A stretch of 64,000 bases of DNA from Buchnera aphidicola (Sipha maydis) (lineage in GTDB: Bacteria > Pseudomonadota > Gammaproteobacteria > Enterobacterales > Enterobacteriaceae): positions 248,001-312,000 of the forward strand of contig NZ_CP097205.1 of the NCBI RefSeq assembly GCF_024029855.1, given 5' to 3'. Shown piece by piece: positions 20,808 through 33,486 of the stretch. How positions within the stretch are numbered: the first letter of the stretch is position 1; every line of letters begins with the position of its first letter. The notes beneath the pieces are model-generated. The model was not told the origin of the DNA. It saw only the letters and a program-made list of their open reading frames with translations, and ran no database searches. Position numbers and translations under genes: made by a program.

Positions 20808-21671
20808 ATGATCGCAAAAATTATTAATGGAATAAAAATCGCAAAAAAAATACAAAAAAAATTAAAAAAAAAAATATTATTACGGAAAAAAAATAAACTT
20901 ATTATTCCAGGATTAGCTGTCGTTTTAATTGGAAATGATCCTTCTTCTAAAATTTATGTAAAAAATAAAAAAATTGCATGTAATAAAATCGGAATCATAT
21001 CAAAAATATATCATTTAAATGATCAAATAACAGAAAAAAAAATAATAAAAAAAATAAAAAAATTAAATCAAAATAAAAAAATTCATGGCATTCTTGTTCA
21101 ATTACCTCTTCCAAAAAAAATAAATACATTAAATATTTTAAAAAAAATATCTTATAAAAAAGACGTAGATGGATTTCATCCATTAAATACTGGACTTTTA
21201 TGTCAAAGAAAACCAAATTTAAGAGCATGTACTCCATTAGGGATAATAACACTTTTAAGAAAATATAAAATTCGACTAAAAGGCATGCATGCATTGGTAA
21301 TAGGTGCATCTAATATTGTTGGTAGACCGATGATGCTAGAATTTCTATTAGAAGGATGTACAACAACAATTACACATAGATTTACAAAAAATATATATAA
21401 ATATATTAAAAATGCAGATTTAATTGTTATTGCTATTGGAAAAGCGAAATTTTTAAAAGGAGAGTGGATTAAAAAAGGAGCAATCATTATTGATGTAGGA
21501 ATTAATAAATTAAAAAATGGTAAAATAGTAGGAGATGTTGATTTTGATTCAATTTATAAAAAAGCGTCATATATAACTCCAGTTCCAGGAGGCGTAGGAC
21601 CGATGACAGTAATTAGTTTACTAAAAAATACTATTTTTGCTTGTGAAAAATATTACGATAAAAATTCATAA
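20808..21671 (+). CDS. folD: FolD, methylenetetrahydrofolate dehydrogenase/cyclohydrolase
   Basis: FolD makes 10-formyl-tetrahydrofolate from 5,10-methylene-tetrahydrofolate in two steps; the product supplies purine synthesis and the Fmt reaction coded at 29.4 kb. The 287 residues match the usual 288. The signature YVKNKKIAC carries the active Lys, and [22 protein letters not shown], the Rossmann segment [12 protein letters not shown] and the terminal [11 protein letters not shown] are all present. ACGAGAAAT precedes the ATG. It converges with cysS, 13 bases away. Confidence 0.97.
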   Translation: MIAKIINGIKIAKKIQKKLKKKILLRKKNKLIIPGLAVVLIGNDPSSKIYVKNKKIACNKIGIISKIYHLNDQITEKKIIKKIKKLNQNKKIHGILVQLPLPKKINTLNILKKISYKKDVDGFHPLNTGLLCQRKPNLRACTPLGIITLLRKYKIRLKGMHALVIGASNIVGRPMMLEFLLEGCTTTITHRFTKNIYKYIKNADLIVIAIGKAKFLKGEWIKKGAIIIDVGINKLKNGKIVGDVDFDSIYKKASYITPVPGGVGPMTVISLLKNTIFACEKYYDKNS

Positions 21672-21684
21672 AAATAATAAAAAA

Positions 21685-23073
21685 TTATTCAACAATTTTC
21701 CAAAAAGTCTTATCTTTTTGATCTTCTACATAAACTCCTAATTTTATCAATTTTTCTCTTAAAAAATCAGATTTTTCCCATAAATTTAACTTTCTTGCTT
21801 GTTCTCGTAATTTTACTAACTTTTTAATTTTTTTTAATTTTGAATTTTCTTTATTTAAATTATTTTCATCTTGACGAAAATCTTTGAACAAAAAAAAACC
21901 TAAAATTTTACCTAAATAAAATAATTTTTCAGAAAAAAACTGTGCTTTTTGAAAATTTTCAGATTTATATAAATAAATTATTTTTTTAGATAATCGTAAT
22001 AAAATAAATAAAGCTTCTCGAGTATTAAAATTATTATCCATATATTGTTTAAATAAATTAATATATTTACATGAATTATTTTTAAAATTAATTTTATTTT
22101 TATTTATATGAATTAAATTGATACAAAAATAAAATTTCTTTATTACTTTTTCAGAATTTCTTAAATTCTCAATATTATAATAAATTGGATGACGATAATT
22201 TGTAGAGAGAAAATAATGACGTATTGCATCTGATAAAAATTTATTTTTTAAATCTTTTATTAAAAAAATGTTTCCATATGATTTAGACATTTTTCTATTA
22301 TTTAGAATTATCATTCCAGTATGCATCCAATAATTTACATACTTTTTTTGATTAAAACAAATAGATTGAGCATTTTCATTTTCATGATGTGGAAAAATTA
22401 AATCACTACCACCACCATGTATATCTAAACTCGAACCAAAATACTTATAACAAATTGTAGAACATTCTATATGCCATCCAGGTCTTCCGTTTCCCCATGG
22501 TGAATCCCAAAAAAATTCTGTATTTTTACTTTTTTTCCATAAAATAAAATCATTTTTTTCAGAATATATTGTATTATTATAATCTTTTTTTATATATTTT
22601 TTTCTAGATAATTCTCCATAATTTTTGAATTTATTAATAGGAAAAACAACATCTCCATTAAAATTTATATAAGCATATTTTTTTTTTAACAAAATACTAA
22701 TAAAAGAAATAATTTCTGAGATATGATTTGTAACAAGAGGTTCAAAATCTGGCTTTAAAATGTTAAGATGATCAAAATCAATTGTCATTGAATTAATCAT
22801 TTTTTTAGTTAAAATTTTATAATCAATCTTTTTTAATTTCGATTTTAAAATAATTTTATCATCAATATCTGTAATATTTCTGACATATTTAACTTTATAA
22901 CCTAATTTTTTAAAATATCTATTAACAACATCGAAAAATATAAATGTTCGTGCATGACCAATATGACAATAATCATATACAGTAACACCACAAACGTATA
23001 GAGAAATTTTTTTTTTTTCAATTGGTTTGAAAATTTCTTTTTTTCGAGTTAAAGTATTAAATATTTTTAACAT
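21685..23073 (-). CDS. cysS: Cysteinyl-tRNA synthetase
   Basis: CysRS charges tRNA-Cys. The 462 residues match E. coli (461). The HIGH motif is in YDYCHIGHARTF, the KMSKS motif in NRKMSKSYGN, and the zinc ligands include Cys28 in YVCGVTVYDY and the later WHIECSTICY and GGGSDLIFPHHENE segments. The C-terminal anticodon-binding helices are Lys-rich but complete to FWKIVE. Its start is divergent from ybeD. Confidence 0.97.
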   Translation of the reverse strand: MLKIFNTLTRKKEIFKPIEKKKISLYVCGVTVYDYCHIGHARTFIFFDVVNRYFKKLGYKVKYVRNITDIDDKIILKSKLKKIDYKILTKKMINSMTIDFDHLNILKPDFEPLVTNHISEIISFISILLKKKYAYINFNGDVVFPINKFKNYGELSRKKYIKKDYNNTIYSEKNDFILWKKSKNTEFFWDSPWGNGRPGWHIECSTICYKYFGSSLDIHGGGSDLIFPHHENENAQSICFNQKKYVNYWMHTGMIILNNRKMSKSYGNIFLIKDLKNKFLSDAIRHYFLSTNYRHPIYYNIENLRNSEKVIKKFYFCINLIHINKNKINFKNNSCKYINLFKQYMDNNFNTREALFILLRLSKKIIYLYKSENFQKAQFFSEKLFYLGKILGFFLFKDFRQDENNLNKENSKLKKIKKLVKLREQARKLNLWEKSDFLREKLIKLGVYVEDQKDKTFWKIVE

Positions 23074-23131
23074 TTATTTTCTCGATCGATATTTTCTCTT
23101 TAAATAAAATTTTTTTATAAAAAATAAAATT

Positions 23132-23395
23132 ATGTACAAAAAAATAGAAAAAATATTAAATTTTCCTACTTTATTCATGTTTAAAATTATATGTTTTAAC
23201 AAAAAAAATATTATAAAAAAAATAAATTTTATATTAAATAAAAAAAAAATTATTATTCAAAAAAAAAAAATTAAAATGAGTGCGAAAAAAAAATATTTAT
23301 CTTATGAAATTATTATTTATGCAAAAGATTTTCATGAAATAAAATATGTTTATGAAAATATTGGTTATATGAAATTTGTAAAAATAATTTTTTAA
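23132..23395 (+). CDS. ybeD: YbeD, DUF493 family protein
   Basis: An 87-residue protein equal in length to E. coli YbeD, a small ferredoxin-like-fold protein of unknown role often found near lipoate synthesis genes. Visible marks are ILNFPTLFMFKII near the start, SAKKKYLSYEIIIYA in the middle and the ending YENIGYMKFVKIIF. The middle third is a run of Lys and Ile, so conservation is confined to the ends. Followed by a shared terminator. Confidence 0.85.
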   Translation: MYKKIEKILNFPTLFMFKIICFNKKNIIKKINFILNKKKIIIQKKKIKMSAKKKYLSYEIIIYAKDFHEIKYVYENIGYMKFVKIIF

Positions 23396-23408
23396 AAGAA
23401 AAAATTTT

Positions 23409-23444
23409 CTGTTCAGTACTTTAAAGATGTTATGTACTGAACAG
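23409..23444. terminator. Bidirectional terminator between ybeD and csp gene
   Basis: An 11-bp perfect stem, CTGTTCAGTAC / GTACTGAACAG, with a 14-base loop lies between the convergent ybeD and cold-shock genes. It is followed by TTTT on the plus side and by AAAATTTT on the other, so it can end both transcripts. Confidence 0.8.
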
Positions 23445-23491
23445 TTTTAATATTTCGTAAATTATTTATTAATTTAAAATATTAATTAAAA

Positions 23492-23701
23492 TTATATACT
23501 GGTAACGTTAGTTGCAGATGGACCTTTTTCTCCTTCCGTAATCTCAAATTCTACACTTTGCCCTTCTGCTAAAGTTTTAAATCCATTACTTTGAATCGCT
23601 GAAAAATGCACAAAAACATCTTTACTTCCATCTTCAGGAGTAATAAATCCAAAACCTTTTGATTCATTAAACCATTTAACATTACCTTTAATCTTAGACA
23701 T
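23492..23701 (-). CDS. cspE: Cold-shock-like RNA chaperone (CspC/CspE type)
   Basis: A 69-residue OB-fold RNA chaperone that melts RNA secondary structure. RNP1 (KGFGFI) and RNP2 (VFVHFSAI) are intact, and the protein keeps Gly, Glu and Pro at E. coli positions with few changes, unlike most neighbours, so selection on it is strong. It most resembles CspC or CspE, and I cannot separate the two. AAAGGTAATAAAAG precedes the ATG. The 300 bases upstream hold no gene. Confidence 0.9.
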   Translation of the reverse strand: MSKIKGNVKWFNESKGFGFITPEDGSKDVFVHFSAIQSNGFKTLAEGQSVEFEITEGEKGPSATNVTSI

Positions 23702-23997
23702 CTTTTATTACCTTTACATGAAAATAAATATAATTCTTATATTAAATGCTAAATTTTAAAATTTTTTATCAAACATATATACAAAAAATTATCTGAACAA
23801 TAAATTAAAAAAAATAAAAATTTTTAAATATTAAATTACAAATAAAATTTATAGAAACGTTTAAAAATAAAATACAAAATCATCACATTTATTATTCTTG
23901 AAATAATTTTATTTAAAAAAAAAATTATAAAAAATTATTTAATTTATTAAATAGAATGTATAAAAATAAATAAAATAAAACTATTTAATCAATTTAA

Positions 23998-24117
23998 TAG
24001 TCTGGAGATGTCCTACTCTCACACAGGGAAACCCTGCACTACCATTGGCGTTATAACGTTTCACTTCTGAGTTCGGAATGGATTCAGGTGGTTCCATTAC
24101 ACTATTTTTACCAGACT
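23998..24117 (-). rRNA. rrf: 5S ribosomal RNA
   Basis: The minus strand reads AGTCTGG...CCAGACTA, the terminal helix, with the internal CCGAACTCAGAAGTGAAACG and GAGAGTAGG segments highly like E. coli 5S. Length is about 120 bases. It is transcribed after tRNA-Glu and 23S. An AT-only inverted repeat at 23937-23952, followed on the minus strand by a T-rich stretch, may be the operon terminator. Confidence 0.96.
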
Positions 24118-24233
24118 ATTAAAAAAATTTTTATAGAATATTATTCTAATATAATATTAAAATACTAATATATAAAAATTTTTATAAAAAATCGGAAAAC
24201 AAGCCTTTATTAAAATAAAATTATTTTCTTAAA

Positions 24234-24249
24234 ACACCTCTGGCGTTGT

Positions 24250-24258
<9 letters not shown>
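24234..24258 (-). other. 3' arm of the 23S processing stem
   Basis: The sequence ACACCTCTGGCGTTGTAAGG and the following bases are nearly complementary to the flank at the 23S 5' end (about 27174-27198). The two would form the long helix that RNase III cuts to release pre-23S RNA. Confidence 0.65.
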
Positions 24259-27173
<2,915 letters not shown>

Positions 27174-27180
<7 letters not shown>

Positions 27181-27198
27181 TTACAACCCACAGGTGTC
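27174..27198 (-). other. 5' arm of the 23S processing stem
   Basis: CTTAACCTTACAACCCACAG on the plus strand is the partner of the 3' flank at about 24234-24258, with a few mismatches. Together they close the 23S precursor. Confidence 0.65.
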
Positions 27199-27338
27199 TT
27201 TTGGTTTTTTAATATAAATTTATTTTATACTTGTTTCCGAATTTTTAAAGAACTAAAAAATAAAAACTTAAATACTTTTATTAAAAACTTATTATATCAT
27301 AATATTTTATAAATAAAAATATATTTTATACAATAAAT

Positions 27339-27411
27339 TGTCCCCTAGGGGAATTGAACCCCTGTTGCCGCCGTGAAAGGGCAGTGTCCTAGACCGCTAG
27401 ACGAAGGGGAC
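27339..27411 (-). tRNA. tRNA-Glu (TTC)
   Basis: The minus strand matches E. coli tRNA-Glu almost throughout: acceptor GTCCCCT, anticodon TTC in CTTTCAC, and T-arm GGTTCAATTCC. It lies 158 bases upstream of 23S, where E. coli keeps tRNA-Glu between 16S and 23S. No CCA is encoded. Confidence 0.96.
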
Positions 27412-27471
27412 TAGAAAAAAAATTTAATAAAAAATTAAAAACTTTTTTAAATAAAATTTTTTATACTTACT

Positions 27472-27500
27472 ATTCTACATATTCAAAAAAAAAGAGTCAA
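27472..27500 (-). promoter_or_regulatory. Sigma-70 promoter of the tRNA-Glu/23S/5S operon
   Basis: On the minus strand, TTGACT and TAGAAT are separated by exactly 17 bases and lie about 60 bases before tRNA-Glu. It is one of the best promoter matches seen in the window, as expected for stable RNA. Confidence 0.8.
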
Positions 27501-27574
27501 GTATTTTTAAAAACTTCAAATATAAGACATAAAAATATACTAAAAAACTGAATAAAATAGATTATTTCATCACG

Positions 27575-28405
27575 TCACTGTTTTTCTTTCAAAAAATAAA
27601 ATACATCATTTACATTTGGAAAAATTTTTTTCCATAAAAAAAATGAGTGAGCTGCTTGATTTACTAACATACCAAACCCATTAAAAACTTTTTGAGCTCC
27701 ATGCTTTTTACAAAAATTTATAAAAGAAGTATTTTTTTCTCCATAAAACATATCATAATAAATCGTTTTCTTTGAAACTAAACTAGAAGGTATTACAGGA
27801 GAAATATTCAATACACTAGTAGACGTAGCGTTAACTACTAAATTATAATTTTTTCTATGTAAAGAATTTAAAGATACAGACTGTATATTACCAAATTTCT
27901 TAAATTTCTCTGACAAATATTCTGCTTTAGAAAAAGTTCTATTAGTAATATAAACATTGCATTTAAAATTCAATAATGGATGTAAAACTCCACGAGCCGC
28001 TCCTCCAGCTCCTAATAACAATATATTAAAATTCTTTTTTATTAATTTCTTAAAAATTAAATCTGACAAAAATCCTATTCCATCAGTATTGTCTCCTAAA
28101 AGTCCTTTTTTTTTAGTCTTTTTAATTGTATTAATAGCACCAGCTATACGCGCTCTTTCTGTAATAGAATCACATATTGAAAAAACTTTTTCTTTAAAGG
28201 GAAGAGTAATATTTGCTCCTTTCCCTCCATTTTTAAAAAAAAAAAGTATATCAGATAAAAAATTTTCCTTTTCAAGACATACACGTATATAATTTTCATG
28301 AAAATTATATTTTTTTAAAAAAAAATTATGTATTTTAGGAGATTGACTATGATCAATAGGATTTCCAAAAACAGCATATAAACTATTTTTAAACTCTTTA
28401 TTCAT
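27575..28405 (-). CDS. aroE: Shikimate 5-dehydrogenase
   Basis: AroE reduces 3-dehydroshikimate with NADPH, step four of the shikimate pathway; aroB and aroK in this window supply neighbouring steps for host aromatic amino acids. I choose the ATG at 28405, preceded by GGAGAG, which gives 276 residues (usual 272). FGNPIDHSQSPKIH, GANITLPFKE with the catalytic Lys, NTDGIGF and the NADP motif GAGGAARG are present. The gene lies upstream of the 23S promoter, in the same direction. Confidence 0.95.
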   Translation of the reverse strand: MNKEFKNSLYAVFGNPIDHSQSPKIHNFFLKKYNFHENYIRVCLEKENFLSDILFFFKNGGKGANITLPFKEKVFSICDSITERARIAGAINTIKKTKKKGLLGDNTDGIGFLSDLIFKKLIKKNFNILLLGAGGAARGVLHPLLNFKCNVYITNRTFSKAEYLSEKFKKFGNIQSVSLNSLHRKNYNLVVNATSTSVLNISPVIPSSLVSKKTIYYDMFYGEKNTSFINFCKKHGAQKVFNGFGMLVNQAAHSFFLWKKIFPNVNDVFYFLKEKQ

Positions 28406-28907
28406 AAAAATTCTCTCCAATAAAATTTTAATTATTAACTATAAATCTTTTATTTAGAAAATATAAAAAATATACTATTTTTATATTAAAAAAATATTTA
28501 AAAAATTTCTATAAAATTCATTTAAAATAATCTGTACAAAAAATTTTCATTTACAAGATTTTAATAAAAAAATTTATTTATATTGAAATATATTACAATA
28601 TATGAAATATCAAAAAAATTTTCATAAATTTAAAATTTTTAACATTAAATATTAATTTAATAATGTTCACACTGAAAAATGATATTGTGTTTAAATTTTT
28701 TAATCTATAAAAAATACTTCTTCAATAGAACTTAAATTATAAGATTAAAGTTTTATGAAAAATTTCTTTAAAAAATTTCATATTTTATAAATTAATTTTT
28801 TTTAAAATATTATGAAAAAAAATTATTTATTTAAAGAAATATAAAATACTTATAATATATACAACTACTTTCTTAAATATATTTATTGTATTAAACAAAA
28901 TAAAAAA
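28406..28907. other. Gene-free spacer between aroE and def
   Basis: About 500 bases of very AT-rich sequence between divergent genes. A TATAAT at 28851-28856 could serve def, but no convincing -35 box stands before it. I see no other structure. Confidence 0.5.
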
Positions 28908-29408
28908 ATGAAAAAATTAAAAATACTTAAATATCCTAATAAAAAATTAAGAAAAATAGCAAAACCAGTAAAAAAATTTGATAAAAAATTAAAAACACTA
29001 GTTAAAAAAATGTTCTATATTATGTATAAAAAACAAGGAATTGGATTAGCTGCAATACAAGTAAATATTCCTTTACAAATTATTGTTATAGATAAAATAC
29101 ATAATTTAAAAAATCCACTAATATTAATTAATCCAAAAATAAAAAAAAAATTTGGAAAAATTCTAAAAATTGAAGAAGGTTGTTTATCTATCCCAAAGTA
29201 TAGGTATATAACTTATGTCAGAAAAAAATATATTCTTGTGAAAGCTTATGATATTTATGGAAAAAAATTTATTTTACATGCGCAAGATATTTTATCATTA
29301 TGTATTCAACATGAAATAGATCATTTGAAAGGAAAATTATTTATTGATTATTTATCTCTTTTAAAACAAAATAGAATCCATAAAAAATTAACAAAAAAAA
29401 TCCATTAA
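28908..29408 (+). CDS. def: Peptide deformylase
   Basis: Def removes the N-formyl group from new proteins. The 166 residues compare with 169. The three motifs are intact: GIGLAAIQV, EEGCLSIP with the metal-binding Cys, and QHEIDHLKG with the HEXXH pair. It precedes fmt by five bases, so the enzymes that add and remove formyl groups are probably coupled. Confidence 0.96.
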   Translation: MKKLKILKYPNKKLRKIAKPVKKFDKKLKTLVKKMFYIMYKKQGIGLAAIQVNIPLQIIVIDKIHNLKNPLILINPKIKKKFGKILKIEEGCLSIPKYRYITYVRKKYILVKAYDIYGKKFILHAQDILSLCIQHEIDHLKGKLFIDYLSLLKQNRIHKKLTKKIH

Positions 29409-29413
29409 TCTAA

Positions 29414-30358
29414 ATGAGTATAAAAAAAATTTTTTTTGCAGGAACAAATAAATTTTCTGCAATACATTTAAACCAATTAATTTTAAAAAAATTTAATGTT
29501 ATATACGTATTAACAAAACCAGATAAAAAATGCGGAAGAGGAAAAAAAAAAAAACATTCTGCAGTAAAAAAAATTGCTCTAGAATATAAAATTCCAATTT
29601 TCCAACCAAAATCATTGAATTCAATAATAAGTAAAAAATTTTTTATAAAAAAAAAAGCGGATATTATGATAGTTGTTTCTTATGGAGTCATTATTCCTAC
29701 AGAAATAATTAACACTTTTCCATATGGTTGTATCAATCTACATACCTCCTTATTACCTAAATTTCGTGGTCCATCTCCAATACAGTCAGCGATTCTTTCT
29801 GGAGAAAAAAAAACTGGAATTACCATTATTCAAATAAATAAAAAAATTGATTCCGGAGATATTTTATATAAAAAATCTTTAATAATTAAAAAAAATGATA
29901 CTTGTAAAAGTTTAAGTCAAAAACTATCTATAATAGGAAAAAAATCTTTAGTTAAATTTTTAAAAATTATTTCATCTCAAAAAATAAAAAAAATTAAACA
30001 AATAGAAAAAAAAGCAACATATACGAAAATAATTAAAAAGAAAGACGGATTAATTGATTGGAATACATATGCAATAAATATTGAAAGAAAAATTCGAGCT
30101 TTTAATCCATGGCCTAGTTCATATTTTTTTATAAACAAAAATATGATTAAAGTATGGAAAGCAAAAATAATTAATTCTCATATTCAAGATACACCTGGAA
30201 AAATTCTTGAAGCTAACAAAAATGGCATATTAATTTCTACAAAAAAAAAAATAATTAAATTAATAGAACTACAATTTCCAGGAAAAAAAAGAAATCATGT
30301 TAAAGATATCATAAATTCTCATAAAAACCTTTTTCTAGTAGGTAGTAGACTAAATTAA
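29414..30358 (+). CDS. fmt: Methionyl-tRNA formyltransferase
   Basis: Fmt formylates initiator Met-tRNA with 10-formyl-tetrahydrofolate made by FolD. The 314 residues match E. coli (315). The N-terminal catalytic domain has VSYGVIIPTEIIN, then NLHTSLLPKFRGPSPIQ with the Asn-His pair, and GITIIQINKKIDSGDI with the essential Asp. The C-terminal OB domain, with RAFNPWPSSYF and IKLIELQFPGKK, is complete. It converges with rplQ across a clear terminator. Confidence 0.96.
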   Translation: MSIKKIFFAGTNKFSAIHLNQLILKKFNVIYVLTKPDKKCGRGKKKKHSAVKKIALEYKIPIFQPKSLNSIISKKFFIKKKADIMIVVSYGVIIPTEIINTFPYGCINLHTSLLPKFRGPSPIQSAILSGEKKTGITIIQINKKIDSGDILYKKSLIIKKNDTCKSLSQKLSIIGKKSLVKFLKIISSQKIKKIKQIEKKATYTKIIKKKDGLIDWNTYAINIERKIRAFNPWPSSYFFINKNMIKVWKAKIINSHIQDTPGKILEANKNGILISTKKKIIKLIELQFPGKKRNHVKDIINSHKNLFLVGSRLN

Positions 30359-30380
30359 AAATTTATGTCTAGTAAATAAA

Positions 30381-30415
30381 AAACAAACGGCATAAAATAC
30401 CGTTTGTTTTTTTTT
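30381..30415. terminator. Bidirectional terminator between fmt and rplQ
   Basis: A 10-bp stem, AAACAAACGG / CCGTTTGTTT, with a 9-base loop is followed by an unbroken T run on the plus strand and preceded by A-rich sequence. It can end fmt and the ribosomal operon that terminates with rplQ. Confidence 0.85.
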
Positions 30416-30434
30416 ATATAAAACATTTTAAATT

Positions 30435-30824
30435 TTATTTTTTTGAAAAATTATTTTTATGTATTTTCTCTCTATCAACTAATAAAACATACGCCATAGG
30501 AGATTTATCTCCATTTCTAAAACCACATTTTATAATTTTCAGATAACCGCCATTTCTATTAAAAAAAAAGGGTCCTAAATCTTTAAAAAGTTTATGCACA
30601 AGATAATTATTTCTAATTTTAGAAAATATTAATCTTCTATTAGGTATATTATCTATTTTAGAAACAGTAATGATTGGCTCAATAATTCTTCGTAATTCTT
30701 TTGATTTTGCTAAAGTAGTCTTTACTCTTTCATATAATAACAACGAACAACTTAAATTATTTAACATAGCTTTCAAATGACTACTATTTCTATTTAATTT
30801 ACGACCAATTTTTTTATGTCGCAT
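30435..30824 (-). CDS. rplQ: Ribosomal protein L17
   Basis: L17 is a large-subunit protein. The 129 residues compare with 127. The start MRHKKIGRKLNRNSSHLKAML is close to E. coli, and the ELRRIIEPIIT and DLGPFFFNRNGGYLKIIK segments, which contact 23S, are conserved. It is the last gene of the merged alpha operon, separated from rpoA by a T-rich spacer containing 29 T in its transcript. AGAGGAGGAATAC gives a strong ribosome site. Confidence 0.96.
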   Translation of the reverse strand: MRHKKIGRKLNRNSSHLKAMLNNLSCSLLLYERVKTTLAKSKELRRIIEPIITVSKIDNIPNRRLIFSKIRNNYLVHKLFKDLGPFFFNRNGGYLKIIKCGFRNGDKSPMAYVLLVDREKIHKNNFSKK

Positions 30825-30847
30825 AATATATAGTATTCCTCCTCTTC

Positions 30848-31868
<1,021 letters not shown>

Positions 31869-31890
31869 CACATGCAACCTTTTAAAATAA

Positions 31891-32511
31891 TTATTTCGAA
31901 TAAAGTTCTACAATTAAATGTTCTTTAATTTCAGAAGATAACTCTGTACGATCAGGAACTCTTTGAAAAATTCCTGTCATTTTTTTTGTATCAACATCTA
32001 TCCAAGAAACTTTTTCACGTTGCTCAGATAATTCTAAAGAAGCTTTAATTCTTAAATATTTTTGAAACTTATTTCGTATTTTAATTATATCATTAGGAAA
32101 TACTTGATATGAAGGAATGTTTACAATTTTATCATTAACTTGAATATATTTATGACTAACTAGTTGTCTTGCTTCAGCTCTAGTTGTACTAAATCCCATT
32201 CTATAAATTATATTATCTAATCTATTTTCTAATAATTGTAATAATTTTTCTCCAGTATTCCCTTTAGATTTCGCTGCTAATCTATAATATTTTCTAAATT
32301 GTTTTTCTAATACTCCATATAAACGACGAACTTTTTGTTTCTCACGCAATTGTAATCCATAATCTGATAATCTTTGCTTTTTTAAACCATGTTGACCAGG
32401 TAAATGATCAATTTTGCATTTTGATCCAATATTTCTTAATCCTGATTTTAAATATAAATCTGTTCCTTCTCTACGACTTAATTTTAACTTCGGACCCAAA
32501 TATTTAGCCAT
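31891..32511 (-). CDS. rpsD: Ribosomal protein S4
   Basis: S4 binds the 5' domain of 16S rRNA early in 30S assembly and represses the alpha operon in E. coli. Its 206 residues equal the E. coli length. [31 protein letters not shown] and the RNA-binding S4 domain [24 protein letters not shown] are intact. Cys31 in E. coli is kept in GSKCKID. Spacing to rpsK is 21 bases. Confidence 0.97.
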   Translation of the reverse strand: MAKYLGPKLKLSRREGTDLYLKSGLRNIGSKCKIDHLPGQHGLKKQRLSDYGLQLREKQKVRRLYGVLEKQFRKYYRLAAKSKGNTGEKLLQLLENRLDNIIYRMGFSTTRAEARQLVSHKYIQVNDKIVNIPSYQVFPNDIIKIRNKFQKYLRIKASLELSEQREKVSWIDVDTKKMTGIFQRVPDRTELSSEIKEHLIVELYSK

Positions 32512-32532
32512 ACATCTTCCCTCTTATCAAAC

Positions 32533-32922
32533 TTAAACTCTTCTTTTTTTCGGAGGTCTACACCCATTATGTGGAATAGGAGTCACATCCGTAATATTAG
32601 TAATACGAAATCCTGCTGTATTTAATGCACGTATTGTGGATTCTCTACCAGGTCCAGGGCCTTTAACCATTACTTCAAGATTTTTTAAACCATAATCTTT
32701 AATTTTTTCTACACATTTCTCTGCTGCAACCTGCGCTGCAAAAGGAGTTGATTTTCTAGAACCTCGAAATCCAGATCCACCAGAAGTTGCCCATCCCAAA
32801 GCATTTCCCTGTTTATCAGTAATTGTTACAATTGTATTATTAAAAGAAGCATAAATATGCGCAACTCCATCTGTTATTTTTTTTTTAATTCTTTTTTTAA
32901 TACGATTTTTTTTTTTCGGCAT
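32533..32922 (-). CDS. rpsK: Ribosomal protein S11
   Basis: S11 sits on the 30S platform near the E site. The 129 residues equal the E. coli length. [35 protein letters not shown] and the basic end [13 protein letters not shown] are conserved. The first dozen residues are a Lys/Arg run longer than in E. coli. It lies between rpsM and rpsD. Confidence 0.97.
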   Translation of the reverse strand: MPKKKNRIKKRIKKKITDGVAHIYASFNNTIVTITDKQGNALGWATSGGSGFRGSRKSTPFAAQVAAEKCVEKIKDYGLKNLEVMVKGPGPGRESTIRALNTAGFRITNITDVTPIPHNGCRPPKKRRV

Positions 32923-32935
32923 ATTTTTTCCTAAA

Positions 32936-33292
32936 TTATTTTTTGATTAATTTACGTGGTCCCTTCCTAGTTCGTGCGTTAGTTTTTGTACGCTGACCGC
33001 GTACTGGAAGTTTTTTACGATGACGCATTCCTCTATAACACCCAAGATCTATTAAACGTTTAATACTTAAAATTTTAGTTCGACGTAAATCACCTTCAAC
33101 AATAAATTTCAAAACTTCAGACCTTAACATAGAAATTTGATTTTCCGTTAATTCTCTAATTTTTATTGATTCAGAAATATTTAAATTCCTACATATAATT
33201 TTAGCACGAGATTTTCCAATACCATAAATGTATGTTAAAGAAATCAAAGTGCGTTTTTGATCAGGAATATTAATTCCTGCAATACGTGCCAA
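32936..33292 (-). CDS. rpsM: Ribosomal protein S13
   Basis: S13 bridges the 30S head to the 50S subunit and contacts P-site tRNA through its basic tail. The 118 residues equal the E. coli length. [31 protein letters not shown] and the tail [20 protein letters not shown] are conserved. First gene of the alpha group, 44 bases after rpmJ. Confidence 0.97.
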   Translation of the reverse strand: MARIAGINIPDQKRTLISLTYIYGIGKSRAKIICRNLNISESIKIRELTENQISMLRSEVLKFIVEGDLRRTKILSIKRLIDLGCYRGMRHRKKLPVRGQRTKTNARTRKGPRKLIKK

Positions 33293-33336
33293 TTTAAACT
33301 CCTTATTTATAAATATAAAATAAAATTTTATTAAAA

Positions 33337-33453
33337 TTACCCTTGTTTCTGTTTATGTTTCGGACTATTTTTACATATAACACGCATAACATTTCTTCTA
33401 CGTATAATTTTACAATTCCTGCATAACTTTTTTATAGAAGTTCGAACTTTCAT
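33337..33453 (-). CDS. rpmJ: Ribosomal protein L36
   Basis: A 38-residue protein read from the minus strand, the same length as E. coli L36. It begins [19 protein letters not shown] and ends PKHKQKQG. The zinc ligands are two Cys in CRNC, one Cys in VICKNS and one His in PKHKQ. It fills the gap between secY and rpsM, its usual place at the end of the spc operon. Confidence 0.95.
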   Translation of the reverse strand: MKVRTSIKKLCRNCKIIRRRNVMRVICKNSPKHKQKQG

Positions 33454-33486
33454 ATTTTTTCACTTTTATTTAAAAAAAAATTATTT

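Noticed and set aside
21203-21487. Open frame on the minus strand opposite folD.
   Set aside because: folD is complete and conserved on the plus strand; the opposite frame shows no domain or ribosome site.
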